A DNA stretch of 64,000 nucleotides from an uncultured Eubacteriaceae bacterium. GTDB taxonomy: Bacteria; Bacillota; Clostridia; Peptostreptococcales; Anaerovoracaceae. The notes below the pieces were generated by a model. It saw nothing but the letters and a program-made list of their open reading frames with translations, had not been told where the DNA came from and did no database searches. Below, piece by piece: positions 18,302 through 26,860 of this stretch. The number at the start of each line of letters is the position of its first letter. Position 1 is the first letter of the stretch. Location of the stretch: assembly GCA_903789635.1 (NCBI GenBank), contig CAIFEY010000006.1:16058-80057 (forward strand). Direction: 5' to 3'. Made by a program: the position numbers and the translations under genes.

Positions 18302-18790
18302 CTACTCTGTCTCGCGGAAGCCGGCGAGGACTTCGTAGAGCAGGGAGTAGAGTTTCTGGGCGTCGTCAGACGGGATGTCGAGGCAGGCGCCGATGTGCTC
18401 CGGAACGTCCAGGGCCTCGTCCTCGAGGTGCTGGCCCTTCTCGGTGATCGTGACCTTCAGGCTGCGCTCGTCGTCTTTGCAGCGCTCGCGGGTCAGGTAG
18501 CCCTTGTGCTCCAGCTTCTTCAGGACCGGCGTCAGTGTGCCGGAGTCCAGGTACAGGTAGGCGCCGAGCTCCTTGACGGTCATCGACTCGTGCTCCCAGA
18601 GCACCATCATCGTGATGTACTGTGTATACGTCAGGTCGAGCTTGTCCAGGAGCGGCTTGTAGCGCCGGATGATCTCCTTGGAGCAGGCATAAAGCGGGAA
18701 GCAGAGCTGATTCCCCAGCCTGAGGCAGTCGTATTTAGATCCGGTGTGCACCGGCTTAGCAAGCGGGGCGTGGATGTGATTATCTGCCAT
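18302..18790 (-). CDS. ohrR: OhrR-type MarR regulator (organic peroxide sensor)
   Basis: 162 residues. The N-terminal LGNQLCFPLYACSKEI carries the reactive cysteine of the OhrR branch, in the same context as Bacillus OhrR (NQLCF.LYA). The wing-helix region contains YLDSGTLTPVLKKLEHKGYL and RCKDDERS, typical of MarR/OhrR. Oxidation of the cysteine by organic hydroperoxides normally releases DNA. It is downstream of the TSCPD gene (32-base gap) under a consensus promoter whose downstream flank carries the motif shared with the trxA region, so autoregulation plus thioredoxin control is plausible. The start is supported by GGAGG (18796-18800 on the complement). Confidence 0.85.
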   Translation of the reverse strand: MADNHIHAPLAKPVHTGSKYDCLRLGNQLCFPLYACSKEIIRRYKPLLDKLDLTYTQYITMMVLWEHESMTVKELGAYLYLDSGTLTPVLKKLEHKGYLTRERCKDDERSLKVTITEKGQHLEDEALDVPEHIGACLDIPSDDAQKLYSLLYEVLAGFRETE

Positions 18791-18822
18791 GGTTTACCTC
18801 CAATATGGTCCGGGGAATGGCA

Positions 18823-19092
18823 TTAGGCATTCTTCTGTGCCTGCTCCTGCTCGTAGGCCTGCTGAACGGCGATCGCCAGCTGGTCTCCGCAGGACGTCTG
18901 CTTGAATCCGCAGTGGATGCCCCGGAGTTTCTCCTCAATCTGCTCGACGGTGAGGCCCTCCACAAGCTGGCTGACCGCCTGGAGGTTTCCGCTGCATCCG
19001 TTGACGTACTGCACGTTGTGGACGCGGTCTCCGTCCAGGTCAAAAGAAATTTCCGTCGAACAGGTTCCGATAGTTCTGTATGTATGTGTCAT
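18823..19092 (-). CDS. TSCPD-domain protein
   Basis: 89 residues from the ATG at 19092, which has GAGGAGAGGG upstream; a longer frame starting at 19113 lacks a ribosome site. The sequence STEISFDLDGDRVHNVQYVN, then GCSGNLQAVSQLVEG and QTSCGDQLA, matches the small TSCPD family found alone or fused to ribonucleotide reductases. The conserved cysteines suggest a metal or redox role; the function is unproven. First gene of the TSCPD-ohrR operon. Confidence 0.8.
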   Translation of the reverse strand: MTHTYRTIGTCSTEISFDLDGDRVHNVQYVNGCSGNLQAVSQLVEGLTVEQIEEKLRGIHCGFKQTSCGDQLAIAVQQAYEQEQAQKNA

Positions 19093-19190
19093 GTTCTCCC
19101 TCTCCTCAGTCAATGCAAGTACCCGGGCGAGAGTTGGATTTTTGCTGTTTCATCTATACTCTTAATGCCCGGACGGCTTGGCGTTTAATC

Positions 19191-19247
19191 AATTGCGTAA
19201 AATTTATTTGCATAACATATTGTAATGAAGGATTCGATCGGTGTCAA
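19191..19247 (-). promoter_or_regulatory. Promoter and operator-like motif of the TSCPD-ohrR operon
   Basis: On the minus strand TTGACA (19242-19247), a 17-base spacer and TACAAT (19219-19224) form a near-perfect promoter. Just downstream, 19191-19215 holds AATTGCGTAAAAT and a TTGCGTAA/TTGCATAA direct repeat, placed where a repressor such as OhrR would bind. Confidence 0.7.
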
Positions 19248-19454
19248 TTGGTACTTTTTCCAATTTTTTCAGTGGGCAGTTGGGTGGCCGGGCGCAGGGG
19301 GTTCGGTCGGCGCCGGCGGAGGAGCGGGCGGCTGTGCGGAGGAATTCAGGGTGTGCGGCAGGTGGGGTGAGACGGCGGGGGCGTGGATTTTGCCGGAGGA
19401 GGGGAGAGAGGGACAAAGTCGACGCGCAAGGGCAGCGGACTTGTCTGCCGGCGG

Positions 19455-19483
19455 TTGACAGAATCGTTAAACGGTGGTACTAT
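19455..19483 (+). promoter_or_regulatory. Promoter of the amino-acid ABC transporter operon
   Basis: TTGACA (19455-19460), 17 bases, TACTAT (19478-19483). A TATAAT-like element near 19545 could be a second start. The leader carries a doubled GCGTTAAA motif. Confidence 0.7.
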
Positions 19484-19586
19484 TTCAACATAGCAATATT
19501 TTAGCGCGTTAAAGCGTTAAATCAATCATAGTGGGTATAATCACATCAAACCAAGCAATGTAAATGAATCAGGGGGTTTACGTACA

Positions 19587-20423
19587 ATGAAAAAATCCAA
19601 CAAATTTGTTGCCGTAATGCTGATCGCAGTTCTGGCACTGACCATGGCACTGGTCACGGGCTGCGGAAGTTCTTCAAGCAGCAGTAAGGACAATAGCTGG
19701 AACTATATCAAGAAGAGAGGCAAGCTGATCATCGGCCTGGACGACACGTTCGCGCCGATGGGATTCCGCGATAAGAACAACAAGCTCGTCGGATTCGACA
19801 TCGACCTCGCGAAGCAGATCGGCAAGGAGCTCGGTGTAAAGGTTGAGTTCAAGCCAATCGACTGGGACGCTAAGGAAGCGGAGCTGAAGAGCAAGAAGAT
19901 CGACTGCATCTGGAACGGACTCTCCGCGACAGAGGACCGCCAGAAGAGCATGTCCCTCTCCCACAAGTACATGAAGAACCGCATCCTGATCATGTCCATG
20001 GATAAGAACGTGAAGATCAAGAATGCGAAGCAGCTCGAGAAGATCAAGCTCGGAACCCAGGCAGGCTCTTCCGCGCTGGAGGCGATCGAGAAGGATAAGA
20101 ACTACGACGAGTTCAAGGACAACGTCAAGACCTACGACGACTACAACGCCGCCCTGCTCGACATGAAGGCCGGCAGAATCGACGCCGTCGCGATCGACGA
20201 GGTCTACGCGATCTACAACAACAAGAACAACACCAAGCTCTACGAGTCCCCGTACAACTTCGGCGCAGACTACTACGCGATCGGATTCCGCAAGGGCGAC
20301 AAGGCACTGACCAAGAAGGTCAACGCCGCACTCGCTGAGGCGATCAAGAACGGAAGCGCCAAGAAGATCAGCGAGAAGTGGTTCGGAAAGAACCTCGCGA
20401 TCGACGAAGGCTACTCTAAATAG
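19587..20423 (+). CDS. Amino-acid ABC transporter substrate-binding lipoprotein
   Basis: 278 residues. Lipoprotein signal peptide with lipobox LVTGC (Cys about residue 26) and a Ser-rich linker, followed by a family 3 solute-binding fold (KLIIGLDDTFAPMGFRD, DLAKQIGKELGV, GTQAGSSALEAI). Tethered outside the membrane, it delivers a polar or sulfur amino acid to the permease. The exact ligand is not readable. AGGGGG precedes the ATG. Followed by permease and ATPase genes. Confidence 0.9.
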   Translation: MKKSNKFVAVMLIAVLALTMALVTGCGSSSSSSKDNSWNYIKKRGKLIIGLDDTFAPMGFRDKNNKLVGFDIDLAKQIGKELGVKVEFKPIDWDAKEAELKSKKIDCIWNGLSATEDRQKSMSLSHKYMKNRILIMSMDKNVKIKNAKQLEKIKLGTQAGSSALEAIEKDKNYDEFKDNVKTYDDYNAALLDMKAGRIDAVAIDEVYAIYNNKNNTKLYESPYNFGADYYAIGFRKGDKALTKKVNAALAEAIKNGSAKKISEKWFGKNLAIDEGYSK

Positions 20424-20603
20424 GAATGCTCCGGGCAGAACCCGGTGCGATGGTGATCCGGACCGCAGTACGGAACGCGGTCTGGAGCGGCGATGCGGCA
20501 GCGAACCCGCGTCGGACATCAATGGTGATAAGTTGAGAAAATTGTGATAAAGTAAAGGGTAGGGTCTGAGGACTTCGGACTTTGTCCCTGAACGTGAAAA
20601 CGG

Positions 20604-20634
20604 CGGCCATCCTGCAAAGCCAGCGGATGGCCGT
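20604..20634 (+). terminator. Stable hairpin between binding-protein and permease genes
   Basis: CGGCCATCC pairs perfectly with GGATGGCCG across a 12-base loop. Only a weak T-run follows. It may protect the 3' end of the binding-protein mRNA or attenuate transcription into the permease, a common way to make more binding protein. Confidence 0.5.
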
Positions 20635-20687
20635 TCATTATGAAAGAACCCAAGCAACCATAGAAGCTGGAAGGAGCAGGAAATTAC

Positions 20688-21344
20688 ATGAGTTATATTG
20701 CTGAAATTTTACCGCCGCTGCTGCAGGGCGCTGTCGTCTCTGTGGAGCTGTTCATCATCACGCTGGTGCTGGCGCTCCCGCTGGGACTGCCGTTCGCCTT
20801 CGGAGAGATGAGCCGGTTCCGCCCGGTACGCTGGATCTGCAAGATCTTCGTGTTCGTCTTCCGCGGCACGCCGCTCATGCTCCAGCTGTTCTTCTTCTAC
20901 TTCTTCTTCCCGCTCGTGCTGAACATCGACATCCCGGCGTTCCCGGCGGCGATCCTGACGTTCGTGCTGAATTACGCGGCGTACTTTGCAGAGATCTACA
21001 GAGGCGGCATCCTGAGCATCGATCAGGGCCAGTACGAGGCCGCGCACTCACTCGGACTCAGCAGGGCGCAGACCACGTTCGGAATCATCGTGCCGCAGGC
21101 GATGCGCGTCGTCCTGCCGCCGGTCTCCAACGAGGCCATCACGCTGGTCAAGGACACGGCGCTCGCTTCCGTCATCTCGATGTCGGAGATGATGCGTGTG
21201 TCGGAGGGCATCGTAAACCGCGACTACAACCTGACCGCCTACGTGGTCGCCGCGGCGATCTACCTGCTCTTCACCTTCCTGCTGACCCTGGTGCTGAACC
21301 ACATCGAAGCCCGTTTCTCGACGTACACAAGGAGGGAGAATTAG
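20688..21344 (+). CDS. Amino-acid ABC transporter permease (HisM/GlnP family)
   Basis: 218 residues with about five membrane helices and the cytoplasmic EAA loop ([20 protein letters not shown]). The opening [15 protein letters not shown] is typical of polar amino-acid permeases. It works as a homodimer with the following ATPase. GGAAGGAG precedes the ATG. One base separates it from the ATPase gene. Confidence 0.92.
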   Translation: MSYIAEILPPLLQGAVVSVELFIITLVLALPLGLPFAFGEMSRFRPVRWICKIFVFVFRGTPLMLQLFFFYFFFPLVLNIDIPAFPAAILTFVLNYAAYFAEIYRGGILSIDQGQYEAAHSLGLSRAQTTFGIIVPQAMRVVLPPVSNEAITLVKDTALASVISMSEMMRVSEGIVNRDYNLTAYVVAAAIYLLFTFLLTLVLNHIEARFSTYTRREN

Positions 21345-21345
21345 T

Positions 21346-22113
21346 ATGTCCGCAATCCTGGAAATGAAAAACATCAATAAATACTTCGGCGACTTCCACG
21401 CCCTGAAGGACATCGACTTCTCCGTGGAGGAGGGGGAGACGGTCGCGATCATCGGCCCTTCCGGCTCAGGCAAAAGCACCCTGCTCAGGTGCATAAACTG
21501 TCTGACGCGCATCAGTTCGGGTTCGATCTCGCTGAACGGCACGACCTTTGTCGACACTCCTTCCGGAGGTGAGGCAAAGTACATCCCGGACAAGGCCCTC
21601 AAGCAGGTCATCAGCGAGACGGGCATGGTTTTCCAGCACTTCAACCTGTTCCCGCACATGACCGTCCTGGACAACGTCACCTATGCGCCAATCAAGGTCA
21701 AGAAAGTCCCGAAGGACAAGGCCGTCGCCCGCGCCGAGGAGCTCCTGAACCTGGTCGGCATGCTCGACCACAAGGACCAGTATCCGCAGATGATTTCCGG
21801 CGGCCAGAAGCAGCGCGTCGCGATCGCGAGGGGGCTCGCGATGGATCCGACCATCATGCTGTTTGACGAGCCGACGTCGGCGCTCGACCCGGAGATCACC
21901 GGAGAAGTCCTCAGCGTCATGAAGAACCTCGCCGAGCAGCGCGTCACGATGATCGTCGTCACGCACGAGATGGGCTTTGCGCGCGAGGTCGCCGACCGCG
22001 TCGTCTTCATGAACCAGGGCGAGCTGACGGAGAGCGGCACCTCCGAGCAGATCTTCACTAACCCGCAGAGCAAGCGCCTGCAGGACTTCCTGAGTTCAAT
22101 GATCAGGGCTTGA
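21346..22113 (+). CDS. Amino-acid ABC transporter ATP-binding protein
   Basis: 255 residues. Walker [11 protein letters not shown]-loop [10 protein letters not shown], signature [15 protein letters not shown], Walker [13 protein letters not shown], switch His in VTHEMGFAR. Typical GlnQ/HisP family member powering import of the amino acid bound by the lipoprotein. AAGGAGGGAG precedes the start. A terminator follows at 22221. Confidence 0.95.
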   Translation: MSAILEMKNINKYFGDFHALKDIDFSVEEGETVAIIGPSGSGKSTLLRCINCLTRISSGSISLNGTTFVDTPSGGEAKYIPDKALKQVISETGMVFQHFNLFPHMTVLDNVTYAPIKVKKVPKDKAVARAEELLNLVGMLDHKDQYPQMISGGQKQRVAIARGLAMDPTIMLFDEPTSALDPEITGEVLSVMKNLAEQRVTMIVVTHEMGFAREVADRVVFMNQGELTESGTSEQIFTNPQSKRLQDFLSSMIRA

Positions 22114-22220
22114 TCAACCGGGCGGGATCGGCTCGTTGGCCGTGGTGCGGAAGCGCGGCGCACGGCTGTTGTTCGCGGCAGTTATGATAATAATAAATAT
22201 GGGTTATAATGCGGCGATGG

Positions 22221-22265
22221 GTAATCTCCGGACGGAATGCAATTCGGTCCGGAGATTATTTTTGT
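22221..22265 (+). terminator. Terminator of the ABC transporter operon
   Basis: AATCTCCGGAC pairs with GTCCGGAGATT, then ATTTTTG. Confidence 0.85.
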
Positions 22266-22339
22266 TTGGAGGTTGTCGTTCGGCGGGGATTGTATAGGGG
22301 CTGCGGTTTGGATTTTTTTCGGCCGGGCGCGTTTGCGGC

Positions 22340-22368
22340 ATGAAAATCGCGCCGGGCCGGGGTATAAT
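22340..22368 (+). promoter_or_regulatory. Candidate promoter of gloA
   Basis: TATAAT (22363-22368) with ATGAAA 17 bases upstream. Transcription would give a leader of about 230 GC-rich bases with no visible gene. Confidence 0.4.
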
Positions 22369-22607
22369 ACGGGTAACGACATTGAAAAGCAGGCGCGCGC
22401 CCCGCACGGCAGTTCGGCGCGGGGGCGCGGCAGCAAGGGAAAGACCGGCGGCCTGCGGCAGCCGCATGGCCCCGGGCCGGCCCGCGAATGAGGTTGGTTC
22501 TGCGGGCGGGCATGAGCAGCGGAATACGTTCGCGCGGGCAGGGAAGGCGGAGTGCGTTCCATTTAGGAAGCCGCCGGCCGGCGCCGGTCAATAAGGAGGA
22601 GAGACCC

Positions 22608-22982
22608 ATGGGATTCTATTTTAACCACTTTAACTTCAACGTCCTGGATCTGGAGAGAAGCAAAAAATTCTACCACGACGCACTCGGCCTGGAGCCGGTC
22701 AGCGTCAACGACCAGCCGGACTTCACCATCTGCTACCTGGGCGACGGCGGCAGGACCGACTTCCGCCTGGAGCTGACCTGGATGAAGGAGCGCAAGCAGC
22801 CGTACGACCTCGGCGAGATCGAGTACCACCTGGCCTTGGTCGCGGACGACTTTGACGCCGCCCACAAGAAGCATGAGGAAATGGGCTGCATCTGCTTCGA
22901 GAACCCGGCCATGGGCATCTACTTCATCGAAGACCCGGACGGCTACTGGATCGAGATCCTGCCGCCGAGCCACGCGAAATAG
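22608..22982 (+). CDS. gloA: Lactoylglutathione lyase-like VOC protein (glyoxalase I)
   Basis: 124 residues from the ATG with AAGGAGGAG upstream; an open frame extends back to 22488 without a ribosome site. It has the duplicated VOC fold. The expected metal ligands are visible: His in HFNFNVLDLERSKKFY, Glu in RLELTW, His in YHLALVAD and Glu in YWIEILPP. This HEHE set fits glyoxalase I (methylglyoxal detoxification), although anaerobes may use another thiol than glutathione. Confidence 0.82.
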   Translation: MGFYFNHFNFNVLDLERSKKFYHDALGLEPVSVNDQPDFTICYLGDGGRTDFRLELTWMKERKQPYDLGEIEYHLALVADDFDAAHKKHEEMGCICFENPAMGIYFIEDPDGYWIEILPPSHAK

Positions 22983-23155
22983 CTCGCCCGCGCGTGCCGC
23001 TGGCCCTGAACGCCTGCGCCGCGCATCCTATCGCTCATCTCACATAGTTAAGTATAGCGATAGTTGAGTATAGCAGGAAAATGCAGTCCGCGCGCTTTGG
23101 AATGAAGCGGTCGTACGCATTTCGAAATGAAGCCGACGTGAGAATGACTTTACGA

Positions 23156-23192
23156 GACCGCCCGTGTGCACGGTATGCACGGGCGGTCTTTT
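23156..23192 (+). terminator. Terminator downstream of gloA
   Basis: GACCGCCCGTG pairs perfectly with CACGGGCGGTC, followed by TTTT. Confidence 0.75.
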
Positions 23193-23303
23193 GCGGCGCG
23201 CGCGGGGGATTTCCCGATGAAAAGCATTCCGCGATTTCCAGAGTTCGTGCACGTCGGTTTCGGGAGGCGCGGCGGCGCGCGCGGGAGATTTCGAACACTG
23301 GCG

Positions 23304-23352
23304 CGGGGGATGGGAGGGACGAAAGTATACAGTCCACACCATTATCTGGAAA
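23304..23352 (-). repeat. GTATAC end module, minus-strand copy
   Basis: The reverse complement reads CCAGATAATGG, TGTGGACTGTATACTTTC, then GTCCCTCCC. It matches the modules at 18005 and 17861 and marks the left side of element R2 copy A. Confidence 0.6.
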
Positions 23353-23433
23353 TACCGATGGCAATTAACGCATTGTTGCCGCGCGCCGCGCAACTGCACA
23401 CCTGTGCGCGCCGGGAAATCGAGCTTGGGCTGC

Positions 23434-23882
23434 CTGAAATTTGGGAAAAACCAGTGATAACATGCCATTTTCCCACCGCATCCCCAAAATGTGGGAAAAT
23501 GGCTCCAAATTTTTCAAATTCCAAAGTCGCCAGCGATGGATCTTGAATTCGATATACCCCATAAGGGTATGTGCAGGGCGATGATTATCGACAATCGGTT
23601 GGAGCATCGCCGTCGCCACAGAAAAATGCATGATGATATGACCACGCTGCGCGACTATTCGCACTGTACGTCCGGGATGATAGTGGCGGCGCAGTCAATT
23701 ACGGCGGGCGCACTGGTCAAATCGATGATCGTGCCCTGCCCTCAGCGGCGCAGGCGCACGCCGGCCTCACCGAGATGTTGGAAAAACGGATTTTCGGTGC
23801 CAATTTCCCTAACTTTTTTTGGGTCGTTAGGAAAACGGCGCCAGATCAGGCCAAATTCCCAACGGCGGCGCGCCATACCCCG
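23434..23882 (+). repeat. Long non-coding element R2, copy A
   Basis: About 450 bases homologous to the reverse complement of 42324-42774. Conserved landmarks: GAAATTTGGGAAAA at one end, a central palindrome ATACCC-N5-GGGTAT (23554-23570), the block CAGTCAATTA..GCGGGCGCACTGGTCAAAT, and TTCCCAAC...GCGCGCCATACCCCG at the other end. Translations in both directions contain stops in this copy, so I consider it non-coding. Confidence 0.65.
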
Positions 23883-23974
23883 CCGACCCGGGCGGCGGTA
23901 TCGCAATTTCGGCGCTGTCCATATCACCTGCGCTATTTTCCGCACCCGCGCGGCATACGAGTGACGCGTATATT

Positions 23975-24061
23975 GTATACTTTCGTCTCCTCCCGCAGTG
24001 TCCGAGGTTCACGTTCATAAAACGATGAAATTTCAACCGATAGAGGAAGTACGCAGTATAC
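23975..24061 (-). repeat. 87-bp GTATAC-bounded element, copy 2
   Basis: The reverse complement aligns without gaps to 17075-17161, same length, GTATAC at both ends. Confidence 0.7.
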
Positions 24062-24073
24062 ATGCCGCCCAAT

Positions 24074-24434
24074 CCCCGCGGTCCGGCGCCCCTGCAGCCT
24101 GCCTAGGCGCCCGACCGCCCGACCGCTCCGCGCGCACATAAAAAACGCCGCCCCAAGGGGCAGCGTTTCCTGCAAATGTAAAATCAATTCCGGTCGATCA
24201 GTGTCCGCGCGCGGCACGAACATTACGCCCCGGGCACCGAAGCGCCTCCTCAGAACTCCAAGGCCGCTTCCGTGCCTCGGCCCCCGCGGTCCGGCGCCCC
24301 TGCAGCCTGCCCAGGCGCCCGACCGCCCGACCGCCCCGCGCGCACAAAAAAAACGCCGCCCTTAAGGGGCAGCGTTTCCTGCAATATAAAATCAGTTCCG
24401 TTTGAGCAGTGTCCGCGCGCGGCCTGCATTACAT
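24074..24434. repeat. ~150-bp direct duplication spanning the panF terminator
   Basis: 24074-24228 and 24282-24434 are near-identical (period 208). Each copy contains a minus-strand terminator. The right copy ends within the last codons of panF. Confidence 0.75.
24346..24377 (-). terminator. panF terminator (proximal copy)
   Basis: On the minus strand AAACGCTGCCC pairs with GGGCGGCGTTT and is followed by a run of T. A second copy of the same terminator lies at 24138-24168. Confidence 0.8.
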
Positions 24435-25931
24435 CAGATCCTCACTCACCTCAATCGGGTGCTTCGAATACTTTCCGACCAGGAAGTAGACGATGCCGCC
24501 CGCGACGAGGCCGAGGACGATCTCGTGGATGTGGAACGGGGCGATCTTCACGCGGTTGAAGAAGATGAAGACCGAGAGGCTCGCGGCCATGGAGGCGAGG
24601 CAGGCGGTTGAGTTGCCTTTGCGCCAGTAGAGGCCGCCGATCATCGGCCAGAAGAAGGTCGCCTCGAGGCCGCCGAATGCGAACAGGTTGATCCAGACGA
24701 TGATGTCCGGCGGGTTCATCGCGATGACGCAGGTGATGACGCCGAGCAGCAGGGTGATCGCAAAGCTGTAGTTCGGGATGCGCTTGTGTGCGCGTTCGAG
24801 GTTCTCTTTTTTGTCGCCGACGATGTAGTGGAGGTAGAGGTCCTTGATGATCGTCGCGGAGGCTAAGATCAGCAGGGAGTCGACCGTGGACATGACGGCG
24901 GCGAGCGGCGCGGCCAGGAAGAGGCCGGCGGCCCAGGTCGGCATGTGGTGCAGAACGATGTACGGGATCACCGCGTCGGTCGTCTGGATCGCGCCCTTAG
25001 GAATCAGCGGGGCGCCGATGGTGCCGGCGAAGTGCATGCCGATCATCAGGATGCCGACGACGACGGTTCCGTAGACCATGGCGCGGTGCATCGAGCGCGT
25101 GTCCTTGAAGCCCATGCAGCGGACCGCGGTCTGCGGGAGGCCGAGGGTCGCAATGCCTACCAGCACCCAGAACGAGATCAGGTAGCCCGGCTGGAGGGCG
25201 ATGATGTCTTTGCCGTACTGGCCCTTTCCCATGAGGTCCCAGCCAGGGTTCGACTGGTTCAGTTCGGAGATCAGGTGGTGCAGGCCGCCGCCCGACTTCA
25301 GGATGAAGAAGAGCAGAAGGAACGTTCCCGCGGTCATGATGATGCCCTGGATCATGTCGGTGACGACGACCGCGCGGAATCCGCCGACGGACGTGTAGAT
25401 GATGACGACCGCCGCGAACAGCAGGAGCGACCACATGTACGGCAGGCCGGTGACCGTCTGCAGCAGCGTGGCGCCGCCGATGAACTGCGCGACCATCTGC
25501 GTCGTGAAGAACACGATCAGCGCGATGCCGCTGAAGATGACGACCGGCGCGGACTGGTAGCGCGCGCGGAGGTAGTCCGTGATCGTGACCGCGTCGATGC
25601 GGCGGGAGATCAGGGCGAACTTCTTTCCGAGGACGCCGAGGGTCAGGAAGGCGGTGGCGATCTGGATGCCGGCCTCCCAGGACTGCGTGAGTCCCCAGTC
25701 GGACGCGAGTCCCGGCCCTCCTAAGAAGGAGCTCGCGCTCGTGTAGGTTGCGACTAAGGTCATGGCGAGGACGAATCCGCCCATGCCGCGGCCGCCCGCG
25801 AAGTAGTTGCTCAGGAATCCCTGTGAGGCGTGCTGTTTGGCCGAGACACGGCTCTGCCAGATGCCGACGACCACGGTGAGGACCATGTATACTGCGAGAA
25901 TTCCGAGGATAATAGCCTGTTTACTGGTCAT
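24429..25931 (-). CDS. panF: Sodium/pantothenate symporter
   Basis: 500 residues, about 13 membrane helices, sodium:solute symporter family. FLSNYFAGGRGMGGFVLAMT and the SSS signature region (GGFRAVVVTDMIQGIIM) fit PanF. It imports pantothenate with Na+. GGGAGG precedes the start. The pairing with a YhdT-family gene upstream, overlapping by 11 bases, is the typical panF arrangement and supports the specific call. Confidence 0.88.
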   Translation of the reverse strand: MTSKQAIILGILAVYMVLTVVVGIWQSRVSAKQHASQGFLSNYFAGGRGMGGFVLAMTLVATYTSASSFLGGPGLASDWGLTQSWEAGIQIATAFLTLGVLGKKFALISRRIDAVTITDYLRARYQSAPVVIFSGIALIVFFTTQMVAQFIGGATLLQTVTGLPYMWSLLLFAAVVIIYTSVGGFRAVVVTDMIQGIIMTAGTFLLLFFILKSGGGLHHLISELNQSNPGWDLMGKGQYGKDIIALQPGYLISFWVLVGIATLGLPQTAVRCMGFKDTRSMHRAMVYGTVVVGILMIGMHFAGTIGAPLIPKGAIQTTDAVIPYIVLHHMPTWAAGLFLAAPLAAVMSTVDSLLILASATIIKDLYLHYIVGDKKENLERAHKRIPNYSFAITLLLGVITCVIAMNPPDIIVWINLFAFGGLEATFFWPMIGGLYWRKGNSTACLASMAASLSVFIFFNRVKIAPFHIHEIVLGLVAGGIVYFLVGKYSKHPIEVSEDLM

Positions 25932-26211
25932 GGCGTCCTCCCTTCTCGTTGGAACCGGTTCCTTCCGGGGCGTCGTCTTCGAGGCTGAAGTTCTTGAACA
26001 CGCGCGTCAGCAGCACTGCGAGCCCTATGATCGCGACCACGAACACGCCCGGCGTGCTGAGCAGCCACCAGAGCGGCAGCCCTCCGATTTTAATCCCCGA
26101 GCCCGACAGCCCGTACGCAAACCCGACGTGCCAGATGAAACAGATCACGAACAGCGTGACCGTCGCTTTGGCCTCCTTCTTGATTTGCCTCTCTTTTTCT
26201 TTTCTTGTCAT
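25921..26211 (-). CDS. yhdT: YhdT-family small membrane protein (DUF997)
   Basis: 96 residues with two membrane helices (ATVTLFVICFIWHVGFAYG and the FVVAIIGLAVLL region) after a charged N-terminus. The family sits next to panF in many bacteria and is presumed an accessory of the symporter. It overlaps panF by 11 bases, so translation is coupled. GGAAG precedes the ATG, and a TATAAT lies upstream on the minus strand near 26292. Confidence 0.85.
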   Translation of the reverse strand: MTRKEKERQIKKEAKATVTLFVICFIWHVGFAYGLSGSGIKIGGLPLWWLLSTPGVFVVAIIGLAVLLTRVFKNFSLEDDAPEGTGSNEKGGRHDQ

Positions 26212-26462
26212 GCTAAACTTCCTTTCTGTGGATCCGCATCGCCGCGGCTTCCATGAAATGCTGGCTTTCCGTCAAAAAACGGTTATGCGTATATTATACT
26301 TGTATCTCATCAAGTTTCCAGTGTTTTGACAAAAACCAAACTGCTCATCAGGGGAAGCGTCCTGCTGGGCATGTGTTATTTGTCACGGACAAACTTTGTC
26401 GAATAAATACATCGTTAGAAATATATTTTATGTGATTGCCATAAAAAATGATGATATAGTTG

Positions 26463-26860
26463 TTGACAGGGATGAAATATCAGGGTATAGTAATGACATA
26501 AACAAAAGCACACTAAAACAGTATGTTATGTGGGCTTGTAAAAGAAGCCATCACGAACAGCGCACTGCATGGTGCCGGCCGAAAGGAGAACGACTTGGGT
26601 ATCATTTTTGAAGAGCTGGTTCGGAGGAACTATAGATTCGGGCGAATGTCATAGCCGCCGCTCACACGCGGCAGGGACGACCCGGACAGCACTCCGACGA
26701 GGAATCCCCGCCAGGCGGGAGAAACAGTTAAGCATTCGCGGGCAGCACAGCAATGCCCGGAAAGAAACCTTTCCATTAGTAATGTAAATAAATGGATATA
26801 CGGAACATTACGGAATTATAGAGGTTCGCAGTACCCGAAACTGCAGAAAGAGGAAATAAA
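26463..26860 (+). promoter_or_regulatory. metY promoter and long 5' leader
   Basis: TTGACA (26463-26468), 17 bases, TATAGT (26486-26491) is a consensus promoter. It is about 370 bases before metY, so the leader is long. It contains a possible 18-codon TTG-started peptide frame after AAGGAG (from about 26594), a CCCGCC/GGCGGG hairpin near 26707, and a CGGGCA/TGCCCG hairpin near 26738. I do not find SAM-I, T-box or cobalamin riboswitch landmarks. Confidence 0.55.

Noticed and set aside
26498..26860. SAM-I riboswitch, T-box or cobalamin riboswitch before metY
   Set aside because: I could not find their conserved core motifs (for example AGGGTGG or GCCACTG).
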